Source: Porogramme epimiltina (lineage: Eukaryota; Basidiomycota; Agaricomycetes; Polyporales; Polyporaceae). From it: a stretch of DNA of 64,000 bases. The notes below the pieces were generated by a model. The model did no database searches, was not told where the DNA came from, and saw only the letters and a list, made by a program, of their open reading frames with translations. Shown here piece by piece: positions 1 through 10,780 of this stretch. The DNA is taken from contig FTLJ01000711.1 of assembly GCA_900155495.1 (NCBI GenBank), positions 62,001-126,000 of the forward strand, in the 5' to 3' direction. Position 1 is the stretch's first letter; each line of letters starts with the position of its first letter. A program made the position numbers and the translations under genes.

Positions 1-154
1 GAGCCACGCATCACGACTATGAGGACCGAAGCGCCGGTCAACTGGACTCAAATTGTTGAATTCCCGGGTGCGGGTTTGAACTTTGAACTACTACTCTTAC
101 TGTCTGCATCTCCCCTGACCAGGCCTCTGTTCTCCACCCTCTCGCATCTGCCGA

Positions 155-1288
155 ATGTCCACACGTTCCACGCGGAAGAGACCCCGTTACGAAGTCGGCG
201 AAGACGTTGAACACATGGATCCTCCGGTGGAAGATCCTGGAACTAGCGATAGTAACATGCAAGTTGTGGAAGCGAAGTTGGAAGCTCTAAAGAAGGACGA
301 AGAGTTCTGGTTTGACGACGGCACCGTGATTCTTGTTGCTGGAGACATTGAGTTTCGCGTTTACGTCGGACTTCTCTCAACACATTCCCCCATGCTCAAA
401 GACCTTTTCGAGCGGCAAGACCACTCTCGTCAAACAGTCTCCATGCCAGAAGGCTCGAATATTCGTTGCGCAGTCGTTCCACTCAATGACTCACCCGAGG
501 ACCTGCGACATCTCCTGCGAGCGTATATGCCGAACCACGGTGCTAAGTATGATGAATTCTCTTCGATATGTGTCCTCAAGCTCACCACTAGTAGATTTTT
601 CACATCAGGGGTTCCTTCCTATCATGCAATCTCTGCTTCGATACGACTTGGGAAGAAATATGGGCTGACGCGACTGTACGACCAAGCACTTCAATACCTC
701 AAGGACAATTTCCCTGCAGATTTCGACGGATGGAACGTTCTTCACCAATGGGTGCCTGCTGGGTTTAACATCGAGCACGCAATTGGTGTCGTCAACCTTG
801 CAAGGTTGACTGAGGAACTCTCTATCCTCCCTACTGCGTTCCTGGCCTGCCTTGCACTGGAAAATGGGGTAGTAGACGGTTTCGTCCGAGAAGACGGTAC
901 GAGTGAACATCTCACGTTGGACGACCTGGGCCGTTGCATTAGAGGTCAAGGATCTATGCGGCAAGCATCTGTCGCTGCCCTTCTCAACGTTGTTCCGTTG
1001 GCGCCATCCTCCACGTGTAAGGCCAACTGCAAAATTGCTTTACGGCGCATAATTCAAGGCCTACAGAAGAACGTCCTCGAGTTGGTCGCCATCACTGCTT
1101 TTGCTTTTCTGTACGACGGTTTCATCCCGCCGGGTGTCAAGCTTTGTGAATCGTGCAGGAGTATGGTTAACGACATGCACAAGAGAGAGCGCGAGATAGT
1201 ATGGAGCCGTATTCCTCAGCACCTCGACCTCGAGGTGCCTGGTTGGGCTCCTGCTGAGGCCCCAGAAGTCGAAGGTCAGGCTAAATAA
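155..1288 (+). CDS. BTB/POZ domain protein (Agaricomycete-expanded family)
   Basis: The uninterrupted frame encodes 377 residues. The segment around residues 50-85 (FWFDDGTVILVAGDIEFRVY, then LLSTHSPMLKDLF) is the classic start of a fungal BTB domain, in which the protein is described as data 'of an object' that is bound by a dimerising fold. The rest is alpha-helical, with a C-terminal pair of cysteines (LCESC) typical of this family. BTB proteins usually act as dimerisation or Cullin-3 adaptor modules, but these lineage-specific fungal copies have no assigned role. Residues about 139-151 look unlike the family and may be a short in-frame intron (570-608, GT...CAG, 39 nt); without it the protein would be 364 residues. 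The family assignment is firm, the function is not known. Confidence 0.8.
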   Translation: MSTRSTRKRPRYEVGEDVEHMDPPVEDPGTSDSNMQVVEAKLEALKKDEEFWFDDGTVILVAGDIEFRVYVGLLSTHSPMLKDLFERQDHSRQTVSMPEGSNIRCAVVPLNDSPEDLRHLLRAYMPNHGAKYDEFSSICVLKLTTSRFFTSGVPSYHAISASIRLGKKYGLTRLYDQALQYLKDNFPADFDGWNVLHQWVPAGFNIEHAIGVVNLARLTEELSILPTAFLACLALENGVVDGFVREDGTSEHLTLDDLGRCIRGQGSMRQASVAALLNVVPLAPSSTCKANCKIALRRIIQGLQKNVLELVAITAFAFLYDGFIPPGVKLCESCRSMVNDMHKREREIVWSRIPQHLDLEVPGWAPAEAPEVEGQAK

Positions 1289-2500
1289 CGTAAGTCATCA
1301 TAGATACTGCACGCAACAAACATACGTAAATCTCAACCCCTGGTGTTAGGAGCCACGGACCGTCAACGACAAAGTCACCCCTCCTGTTGTGCGTTGCGAG
1401 TCCTTCTCTTTCTCACGTGGCACTCGAATCTCGCATCGTCTTTATGATTCTGCTCTGCATGCTTCAAAAAGTGCGTTTGTTTAGGGTAAGGGTTTCATCC
1501 TCTCACTATCAATGTGCTCACTCTGTTCGTCTAGGTAACATGACCGTGGCTATTGTTCAGTCAATGCACTTTCGTTTAGCATATTTTGTCAAATATGCTC
1601 AACAGTTGGTACACACATCTGTGACGTGGATGCGCGAGGTTGAAGGCATCCACTGTCCAGCATACTAGTCCGATTTAACCTCAACAATATCTCGAATCAA
1701 TCTCTGACTCGGTGAGTCGACCTTGTTAGACGTGCAGGTTCGCCTGGGCCTTCCGCAGACCGGCACACACAATTTCGATGGCATGCTATTGAATGTACAC
1801 ATGACTCATTTATATCATGACGCCCTCGGCAGTAAGCATACTCCCCTCACTCGCAGCTTCGAAGAGTGACCGAACACCAGACCGAATATCAACAACCAAC
1901 AACATATTTTGAAAAGTAGTTCAAGCTTGATACATACCCCAATGTCTAGAAGTTGCGTGAAGTGGTAGGGCGTAAGCACAATAGTTCCATAAATCGTGTC
2001 ATCAACCAAATGAACGTGCTCCAGGTTCATGCCCACAGTTGGCCATCCCCGACTGTGCAAATACCATTGAAACTCGCCTGTACCCATCTCATTGAGCTTG
2101 GTTACATCGGATAGGCGGCTGGAGGCTGAGGCCTGAGGGCTCTGAGAAATCGCCTAGAACTGCAATTTGACGCCATGCTGTGCCCGAATGAGTGGCAGAT
2201 GACCCCAGGCTCAGCGCGAAGCCTCGGCCCTAGTACATGTCCCAAGAAGTTGGATTTTGCGTGCGAGCACACCATTTCCGTCGAAGTTTGCGACTACGCT
2301 TCGGTCACAGCTCTTCGCCGCGCGAAGTCATATATAGTACGTGTTCGTGAGCCTGCTTATTTCCGGCCCTCTCTTACCAACGGTGACAGGCATCACCCAT
2401 TGTTCAGATGGCGTCACTCCTCACGTTTGTCGTGCTTTGACGACTTCTATGCGTGTCTACATATACCCGCCTCCACGCCATCCCTCAAATATACCATTGC
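1289..2500. other. Intergenic, no gene seen
   Basis: The interval lies between the BTB gene and the flavin monooxygenase, which are in the same orientation. Only short frames without recognisable motifs are present. A TATA-like stretch (TATATAG near 2330) lies about 165 bp before the monooxygenase start and could belong to its promoter. Confidence 0.5.
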
Positions 2501-4254
2501 ATGAAAATGCGATTGACACTACTATCTGTCTTGCTCCCCTTAGCATCGTTCACACTTGCGGCTCCATACGATGATGGCACCACGACGCAGATGACAATCT
2601 CCGTCCCACACAAGCGCATCGCCATCATTGGTGGCGGTACAGCTGGAGTTACCACTCTCAAGACTCTCCTTACAGACATACCGTTGGAAGAGCGGAGAGG
2701 GTGGGAGGTTATACTGTTCGAGCAACGAGCGGGTGTTGGAGGAGTATGGTGAGCCCCACCTTCACACCGTTGTTTTGTATTTTCGCACATCTAGTGGCCA
2801 GGCTACCAGACAAGTACGAAGGCCCCTTCTATCAGGGAACAGATTTGTTGCCCGAGACTCCACTTTACCCTGGGCTCATTACGAACACGCCACACCCTAC
2901 CAGTAGGTCTCAAGGAACATGAATAGATATCAACTCGCACCCACCTCTATCCTCATTGCAGTGACGATACCTCACTTTCCATTCGCACCGGGAACGCACC
3001 TTTTCCCAAGCCACCGTTCTGTGCAAAGATATCATGAGGATATACTAGACCATTGGGATTTGTGGCAACACGTGCGGGTCAACCACGGGGTAGAACGCGC
3101 TCGCTGGAACGTTACCACCAACCAGTGGCAAGTACTCGTATCTCATGCGAATACGACGAAGGAGTTCGAATATGACCACCTCATCGTCGCGAATGGGCAC
3201 AATCATTACCCCTTCGAGCCCTCCCTGCCGGGGCGGAAGGAATGGGCAAAGATTCCAGGACGTATTATATTCCATTCAATATTCTTCCGGCATCCAGAAG
3301 ACTTCATTGGGCGCAATGTGCTTGTCGTCGGCGGCAGGGCGTCCGGCTGTGATGTCGCAGAGCGTGTCGTAGGGCACGCGGTTTCTGTGAGTAAATCTGC
3401 ATCTTTCATCCTACCTGGTCATTCATGAGGGCGTGTAGGTGGCCCTTGCGTCAAAGGACAGTGGGCAATGTGTTCCCGAGAACAATCGTACTATTCCCGG
3501 CGTGTTGTACAAGCCCGCGCTCACCGCATTCCTTCCCTCCGGCGAAGTCCTCTTTGCAGATAACAGCACACTCTCGGGAATAGACACTGTCGTCCTTGCG
3601 ACCGGATACTCCTTCCTTATCCCCCTGCTTACCGAAGGCGACCACCTCGATGTCGTCCGTACCTTCCCTTCGTCGTCGCCAGACCATGCACTCGCGACGA
3701 ACGGGCGTGGGCTCCGCCCCGTATGGCAGCATCTCCTCTCGCTCGACGCTGCGTACCCCCTTGGCGCGCTCTGGTTCGTCGGCCTACCCGTACCCATCGC
3801 AAACGGCATCTCCGCCGCCGCCGAGGCGCTCTTCATCGGTCACGCACTGGCGGACCCTGAGCTCCTGCCGTCGCGAGCGACACTCCTTGCGGAAGTGAGC
3901 GAGCGCGAAGAGCACCTCAGCCGCGAGGGGCTCGATCCCGCCGTAGTTGGACACCACCTCGTTGCAATACGCGGCAACGAAGACGACCCTGGCGTGCAGT
4001 ATCAGGAAGGGTTAATACGCCGGCTACGATCTGCGGGGCACTGGCCTGTAGGGGCGAACATCACGGAAGGTTGGCGACAGCTCGGGCGGGGGAATGCTTA
4101 TGCACTGAAAGACGCGTGGAAGCGCATCGAGAAAGAGGGAGAAGAGAGCGTACACAGATGGATCGGGGGTGCTCGGAGCGAGGAGGAATGGGCGGATGTT
4201 ATGAGGAGGCTAGTGGAGTGGCAGAAGGGCCTGGGTCAAGTAGCCTCTGTCTAG
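2501..4254 (+). CDS. FAD-dependent flavin-containing monooxygenase-like protein with signal peptide
   Basis: Four exons (2501-2748, 2802-2902, 2962-3386, 3439-4254) join in frame to a 529-residue protein. The start chosen opens with a hydrophobic segment (MRLTLLSVLLPLASFTLAAP) that reads as a secretion signal. The upstream in-frame ATG would bury it. An FAD-binding Rossmann motif (AIIGGGTAGVTT) follows at about residue 35, and a second, NADPH-type motif (VLVVGGRASGCD) lies near residue 230. Late in the protein comes the ATG-type motif VVLATGYSFLIPL. This order is that of FMO/dimethylaniline monooxygenases, which oxygenate N or S atoms of small molecules using NADPH and oxygen. The substrate cannot be read from the sequence. 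All introns are 53-59 nt with GT-AG ends. A signal peptide is unusual for the FMO superfamily as a whole, although fungal secondary-metabolism members sometimes have one. Confidence 0.85.
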
Positions 4255-4598
4255 GACCCTATCAGCTGCGGGCTTTGTAGAGTACTTGTCATATCATTGT
4301 ATCATTGTATACATCTGGGGGCACTTTTCCGAACCTTGTGGAACTTTCACTGTGGATCCTGACGAGATATATCAGCCTCACTGTCGAGCACGCCCATATG
4401 TGCGCGACGGAAACGAGTTGTGCTCCGAGGAAAAATTGCCGCCGGGGGTGGTGGCGGGGGATGAGCGGGCCGGTGAAATAGTAAGTCGCGGCTAAAGTGA
4501 TCTAATCTGTTTGCATCTTGGAAAGCATCCCCTTCAATGACTCGACGTTTTCTTATTCTTCCCATTCCCTTTCTTCTCCGCCACCAAACTCCTATAAA
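4255..4598. other. HIS1 upstream region
   Basis: The 344 bp between the monooxygenase stop and the HIS1 start hold no gene. They contain one TGACTC element at 4538-4543, listed separately. A TATAAA string directly touches the HIS1 start codon and is too close to be a working TATA box. Confidence 0.5.
4538..4543 (+). promoter_or_regulatory. Gcn4/Cpc1-type site (TGACTC) before HIS1
   Basis: The sequence reads aATGACTCg and sits about 55 bp before the HIS1 start. TGACTC is the core bound by the fungal general amino acid control factor Gcn4/Cpc1. A single copy could arise by chance, but three more sites lie before LEU4 in this window. Confidence 0.5.
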
Positions 4599-5781
4599 AT
4601 GAGTGTGTAACTTCCCGCAGCCTACGTTGTTTTGTGCTCACTCCGTTTCAGACGCGGATGCGCTCGACGGCCGGTTGTTGTTTGCAATCCCCAAGAAGGG
4701 CAGGTTGCATGAAAAGTGCTTGGAGCTGCTTGCGGGTGGGTGGTACATCCTTTCCACTTTCCTTCCGATCCCCCTGAACGGGCTCTACTAGGTGCCGACA
4801 TCCAATTTCGAAGACACGCTCGTCTTGATGTCTGCCTCGTCAAGAATCACAACATTGCACTGTCAGCCCCATATCCGTCATCTCACACTTTCTGCCACCT
4901 GATCCGACCCCCTTCTCTTTCAGAGTCTTCCTCCCCGCAGCCGACATTCCCTCATTTGTCGGTAAAGGAAACGTCGACCTAGGTATCACCGGTCAAGATG
5001 TCATCCTTGAAGCGCAGATGGAGGCCCATGTTACCGAGATTCTTCAGCTCGGCTTTGGCAAGTGTGCACTCCAAGTACAAGTCCCCGAAGCCGGCGCGAT
5101 TAAGACTGTCGATGATCTCGCTGGAAAGCGCGTGGTCACGAGCTTTGAAGTCCTCGCAGGCCAGTACTTCAAGACCGTTGATGATAGGCTCCAACTTGCA
5201 GAAGGCAGTTCGACGAGGATAGAGTATGTCGGTGGAAGCGTGGAGGCAGCATGCGCTCTTGGGTTGGCAGACGGTATCGGTACGCATATAAGCTTCTTCA
5301 ATCAATGTTCCTCGCTCTAACACTATCCCCGTGCAGTCGATCTTGTCGGTGCGTAACCCTACATCTTCCCAGCTTCGGTTGTCCTCAAATTCCTCCAGAG
5401 TCCGGTGATACCATGCGTGCTGCGGGCTTGCACGCAATTGCGACCGTCCTCCAGACCGAGGCAGTACTGATCAAGTCCTCTACGACCAAACACCCTGCCC
5501 TCGAGCCCCTCATCAAGCTCATTACAAGCCGTATTGCAGGTGTAGTCGCCGCCGGTCGCTATGTCGCCTGTGAGTACAACATTCGCCGCGAACGTCTTCC
5601 CGAAGCGACGGCGATCACCCCTGGACGGCGTGCACCGACGGTGAGCCCACTTGAGGAGGAGGGTTGGGTTGCGGTGAGCGTCATGGTAGAGAAGAAGAAA
5701 GTAGCAGATGTCATGGACGAGCTAGTCAAGATTGGCGCAGAAGATATCTTAATCTTCAACCTCGATAACTGCAGAGTATAG
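4599..5781 (+). CDS. HIS1: ATP phosphoribosyltransferase, first step of histidine synthesis
   Basis: HIS1 condenses ATP with phosphoribosyl pyrophosphate, the committed and histidine-inhibited step of the pathway, in the cytosol. Six exons (4599-4602, 4652-4735, 4792-4861, 4924-5279, 5337-5348, 5399-5781) join to 302 residues, the normal length for the fungal long-form enzyme. Recognisable blocks are LLFAIPKKGRLHEKCLELL at the N terminus, ADIQFRRHARLD, the loop VDLGITGQDV, and the PRPP-binding EYVGGSVEAACALGLADGI continuing into DLVESGDT. The C-terminal regulatory ACT-like domain ends with the conserved NCRV. The first coding exon has only 4 nt, and the fifth only 12 nt; both are required to restore conserved motifs. 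The 3' end converges on the dienelactone hydrolase gene, with 143 bp between stops. Confidence 0.95.
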
Positions 5782-5924
5782 CCGTGTTGGTATGTAGGAT
5801 GAGTTGAATCATCGTGTAAGCATTGTTACAATATATGTACATGATACTGCAATCGATCTTCGTAAGGTGTCTGGTATACCTTCGCTCCACTTGCGCCTGC
5901 AGATGTTCGACGTGCGGCTTTATC

Positions 5925-6983
5925 TCACAAGTGCTTTATGAGGAACTCTACAGTTGCCTTGAAGGTACCCTCTTTCCCTTCTTTTACCTTGGGGTCATTC
6001 TGTCGAGTTCAGGTGAGTGCTAATTGTCTCATACGTTGTGATACCGTGCGTGGAAGCTCACCAAGTCTGCGCGAACAGCGTATCCGTGCGTGCAACCGGT
6101 CCAGTACGTGCGCTGGTAACCAGGTGCGAACTTTCCCCCACCGAGAATTTCATCCGCTTGCGTACACGCCTCAGCAGGGAATACAGGGTCAATCTCACAG
6201 GTGTTGATCAAGATCGGCGCCTGCGATGTCTCGGCGTATTTCTACCGGGAATAAGCGCACCATCTTCAGCTTGGCCATCCTTCTCTCTTTGGGATGCACG
6301 TACCTGCAAGTCCTCCGGGTATTTCAACAGCGACGGGTGTGCCATTGCCGCGACCTGGATCTCGTTCTCAAATCCCATGTCGAAGCACAGCCTGCCCCCG
6401 TAGCAATAGCCCGTCGCCCCAAATCGCGTTGCACCTTCAGCTTTGAGCGCGGCAGCTACGGCACGTACAACTTCGAGTGCGCGTGGTGAGGGGTGCCGCT
6501 GGAGCCATGCGACGATGTCGAAGCCCTCAACGCCGTGAGGGGTGAAGACAGCCGTTGCGGGCACGGGCTCGCCGTCGAAGTAGTCGACCAACACTGTCTT
6601 GAAACCGTTCTGGGCGAAGTCGTCGGCGAGCAGCTATTAGGAACGCTGTGGTCAGGCGGCCGAAATGAGGGCTAGGTGAGGGGCGGGCGCATACCTGATT
6701 ATTTGGGGACTGCATGCCCACGGCATCGGGGAAGAAGAGGAGGACCTTGTCCTTCGCGTACTCGCCTTGGGGGGTCGCGACGTAGCAGTCTATCCCGCCG
6801 ATCTTCGTTATAGTGCCTGGTGTCTCATCAGCACATTATTCTGTAACTACGTGTGAGCTGGGAACTGGTACCCTCTGGATTTCCCTCGTGACGAACCCCT
6901 AGTGCGCGGACTAATAAATAATACGATCTCCCTTGGGTGCAGAGCGGATTCTCACCGACGAAACAATCGCTGCACATAGACAT
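5925..6983 (-). CDS. Dienelactone hydrolase family protein
   Basis: Six exons (minus strand: 6956-6983, 6872-6898, 6695-6816, 6304-6633, 6062-6241, 5925-5999) join to 253 residues. This is the alpha/beta-hydrolase family that opens dienelactone in aromatic breakdown, though most fungal members have unknown substrates. The catalytic triad is visible: the nucleophile cysteine in GATGYCYGG, an aspartate in CEIDPVFP and a histidine in CTHGYAVR. The N terminus (MSMCSDCFVGVRHEG, then TKIGGIDCYVATP) is characteristic of the basidiomycete cytosolic members. The second exon is just 27 nt. A TATA box lies about 70 bp upstream. Confidence 0.93.
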
Positions 6984-7624
6984 AGTGGTGTCTTTCGTTG
7001 AATTTGACTTGGGACTGTGGGTTGTGTTGATGCTACCCTGGATTGATTGTTATATATACTTCCCCCTACCCCTGCACCGACTCTGCGACGAGAACAGGTC
7101 GCTGCGGAAGCCATCGTGACGCATTAGCAAGCACCGCGCGGAGTACAGTGGGTCATGGGAGCCTGATGACTGGAAGTCAGGTAACTTATTGGAAACTTCA
7201 CACTTCACCTCACACTCTCTGCGCTTTTTAAGGCGATGGTGAATGGAAAGATTCTCGCGTTGTACGCCTGTGGGGCTGTAGTACGCTGCTAATGCCGGTG
7301 CATGCCCAACGAGCCTATGCTAAGGATACCGTGAAGGGCCTGCAGCTTTTAAAAACAGTGCCTGGCACCAGTGAGCAGTGTAAGATCTCCGAGCGGGAAA
7401 TGCTACGAACTTCGGGATACATCGGCCGAAGCTCAGAACCACCTACGTAGTTCTTTTTGCGGTACATCATTTTAGCGTGATAGTCCAAGGGGGCCGGGGC
7501 GGCCGGGCAAACACGGTGCTGAGGATGGAAAGATGGTAATACAAGATAGACTGTGGTGGTAAATACATTCATGTTGACTTTCCAAACGGACACATACACG
7601 CCTCCCTGATGGACATCCTCAGAT
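6984..7624. other. Dienelactone hydrolase promoter region and LEU4 3' flank
   Basis: No gene is seen here. The left part contains a TATA box for the minus-strand hydrolase. The right part is the 3' flank of LEU4. Confidence 0.5.
7051..7058 (-). promoter_or_regulatory. TATA box of the dienelactone hydrolase gene
   Basis: TATATATA lies about 68 bp upstream of the start codon, at the usual spacing for a basidiomycete core promoter. It is the only TATA-like string in this flank. Confidence 0.5.
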
Positions 7625-10321
7625 TTACTGCTCGCCCTTCGCCGCCTTGTCGGCGTTTTCCACTCCCCTCGTGGCGGCCAAGACGGCCTTCAGGCCCGAA
7701 GCAGTGATGTCGTGGTCGATCGCGACGCCCCACACGGTCCACTTGGGGGTCCCGCCCGGGCCTTCGTACGCGACCTCGACGTAGCTCGCCGCCTTGACTT
7801 CAGAGCCCTCCCCGATTGAGTGCTCCACGTACTCCCGTATCGACACGCGGCCGTCGAGCCCACGGTTGACCGCCTCGACCGCAGCCGACAGAGGACCGTT
7901 GCCTTCGCCCTCGAGCGCGACGCTCTTGCCATTGATGATGAACTGCCCCGAGAGCTTCGCACGGCGACCGGCCTCGTCGAGGTGCTCGAGCTTGAAGCTC
8001 TTGACGACGAAGCGGCCTTCCTCCTCGTAGTAGCCGTAAGTCTCGCGGAAGAGCTCGACGAGCGCGTCGTACGCGATGGCGTCGCCTGACGTGCGGGCGG
8101 CGCGCTGCACAACCTCGAAGAACGACGCCTGCAGACGCCGCGGGAGCTCCAGCTTCAGTGAGTTGAGGATTGCTGTTGCGATGTCGGCCTGGCCCGACGT
8201 CGCGTTGAAACCGACATTGAGCTTAAGCTCGGGAAGCGCGCGGTCCCCGATCGCGCTGTTCACCGCGCTGAGGACGGCGCGCAGCCCTGAGCCGGCAATG
8301 TCAGCGTCGACGCCGACGCCCCACCAGGATTCGGCCGAGAGGCGGGTGTCCTTGACGTTGGCGCCTTGTGGGACAAGCTCGACATATGATGCAGCTTTCG
8401 CGTTCTGGTCCTTTCCGATGGTGTGTTCGGTGTACTCCCGGACGGAAAGGTCGATGTCGAGGTGAGTGCGCAGAGCATCAAGGAGAGCGGACAAGGGGCC
8501 GTTGCCGTCTCCGCGGATCACACGCAGGGAGCCGTCGACAGAGATCGTGCCGTCAAACTGTCGCCGCTCATCCGCCGCCTCGCCGTCAGTGCTGTCCACA
8601 GTCTGTTCGGAGGAAACCTTGAAAGACTTCAGGACCAAACGCCCTTCGTACGAGGACCCGCCAAAGTGATACGTCTGGCGGAATGCCGTGGTAATGTCTT
8701 CGACTGTCATTTCTCGCGCTTCCCGATCGGCGATTTCTTGAATGACGGAGTAAAAGGAAATTTGCATCTTCCGAGGCATGTCGAGGCCAAGATGTTGTTG
8801 TACAAGGTACGCGATGCCACCCTTTCCTGACTGAGCGTTGACGCGAATGACGGCCTCGTAGTTGCATCCCAGGTCGGCCGGGTCGATTGGCAGGTAGGGC
8901 ATATGCCAGATCTGGGGTTCGCCATGAGCCGCCGCCTTTTCGTGGCGGATACGCTGTGCCTCAAACCCCTTCTTCACTGCGTCTTGATGCGAGCCGGAGA
9001 ATGCGGTGAACACGAGCTCGCCTGCGTATGGATGCCGAGGGTGTACCGGAAGGTCATTGCATGCGGTGACGACGTCGATTACAGCCGAAATATCGCTGAA
9101 GTCGACCTGTGGGTGGACACCTTGGGTATACAGGTTTAGGGCGAGGTTGACGAGGTCCACGTTCCCGGTCCGCTCGCCGTTGCCGAACAAGCAGCCCTCG
9201 ATTCGGTCAGCACCCGCAAGGATACCAAGTTCAGCAGCAGCTACACTAGTACCTATAGAATGGTGAGATTGAAATGTTTGCACCATCGAAGACATTACTC
9301 ACCGCGGTCGTTATGGGGATGCAGACTGATCATGATCTTCTCCCGCTCAGATATATTCCGACAGAAATGCTCGACCTACTCAAGTTGAGGACAGATTGGA
9401 AAGAGACGCAGCTATCACGGACGTACCAAATCTGCGAAATGATTCGGAGGGCCGATCTCGACTGTTGCAGGGAGGTTGAAGATGATTTTCTCGTCCTGTT
9501 CTACACCAGCCTTTCCCCAAGCCTTCTTCACTGCCTCGCACACCTCCAAAGCAAACGCAGGCTCCGTTTGTGAGAAGGTTTCTGGGCTGTACTCATACCG
9601 GAAGATGGTTCCGTGTTTCGCCGTGCACTCATCCGTCAGTTTCCGGATGAGCTCCGTATGCTTGGCCGCAAGTTCCACGGTCTCGGCCTGTGTTTTGTGG
9701 AAGACTACCTCACGGAAGAGACAGCAAGTTGCGTTATACATGTGAATAATGGCACGCTTGCAGCCAGCGACAGCCTCGACGGTGCGTTTGATCAGGTCCT
9801 CCCGAGCTGGAGTGAGTACCTGGGTTCAAAAGTCCGTCAGCCCTTCTCCCCATGCATACACATTACAGCCACTTGCGGCCAAACAAGAACGTGATTCACG
9901 GTCCCACAGCGTATTGGAGTATAGTGATGCGGAATGAAGCACTAACCTGCAGCCACACATCATCAGGGATCTTGTTCTGCTCAATGAGCATGCGGACAAA
10001 GTTGAAGTCCGTGTCGCTGGCAGCCGGATATGCAACTTCAATCTCTTTGAACCCGCACTTGACAAGAGTCTCGAAGAAGACCATCTTCTGTGCAATTGTC
10101 ATTGGATTCGCGAGCGCTTGGTTGCCGTCGCGAAGATCGGTAGACAGCCAGACGGGCGGCGACCTGGTCACCTTGGACGGCCATTGACGATCGGCAAGTT
10201 GCAGGGGGGTGTACGGCTGGTACTTTATTGAAGGGTCTGCACTATTGATTGAGAAATACTCATGAGCAAAGACGTGTGCATTAAAGAGGAGAACCCCTAG
10301 GTGCACTCACAGCATCGGCAT
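7625..10321 (-). CDS. LEU4: 2-isopropylmalate synthase with duplicated regulatory module
   Basis: LEU4 condenses 2-ketoisovalerate with acetyl-CoA, the first and leucine-inhibited step of leucine synthesis. Five exons (10311-10321, 9947-10241, 9427-9819, 9303-9375, 7625-9252) join to 799 residues. The N terminus [14 protein letters not shown], the active-site [12 protein letters not shown] and the metal-binding HPHNDRG show an intact TIM-barrel catalytic domain (about residues 1-390). Fungal enzymes are usually about 600-640 residues with one linker plus LeuA dimer/allosteric domain. Here that region occurs twice in tandem: residues about 396-593 and 607-788. Paired landmarks are [70 protein letters not shown] and KAASYVE in both. 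The duplicated part lies within one uninterrupted exon, so mis-splicing does not explain it. Three TGACTC sites precede the gene. Confidence 0.95.
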
Positions 10322-10780
10322 GATGGGTTGAATGGGTTGTGAGTTCTTTGAGATAGTGCGTTACCAGCGGCAGTATATCAGCGACGGGTACGAGTCATTA
10401 AAGGAGAGGAGGCGCAAGACGATGTGGGGGAAGGAGTCAGAATTCGAAGATTTTTCATGTTGCCGGAGTCATGGTCATGAGCACGATCGATTCTCTTCCT
10501 TACATGGTAATCCGATGCCCTTTTTAGGCAATCCCTTCTCGTCCATTCTAGACCCGCTGTTGCCCTCGTCCGTTCCCATCTCTGCAAGGTCCAGATCGAA
10601 ATTACTTGCTCTGGAGGTTCGGAGATACACGGCTTTCACATTCACATGCACCGACGCTATTTAACACATGGCGGAAACAATTCGTCCATAACTATCGTAC
10701 AGTCTGGGCGGCCTGGACAACTTCTCCGTTTTCAGTAGGCGACGGACGCGCAGTAGCCCTCACCTCGCAGCAGGAGCGGC
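10322..10780. other. LEU4 promoter region
   Basis: The 459 bp between LEU4 and the amidohydrolase (both on the minus strand) contain no gene. The half next to LEU4 carries three TGACTC elements on the minus strand. Confidence 0.55.
10392..10471 (-). promoter_or_regulatory. Cluster of three Gcn4/Cpc1-type sites before LEU4
   Basis: GAGTCA occurs at 10392-10397, 10434-10439 and 10466-10471, which reads TGACTC toward LEU4. The sites are 71-145 bp upstream of the start codon. Three copies in 80 bp is well above chance for a 6-mer and matches cross-pathway amino acid control known in fungi. Confidence 0.6.

Noticed and set aside
4592..4598. TATAAA before HIS1 as a TATA box
   Set aside because: It touches the start codon, leaving no room for a transcription start and leader.
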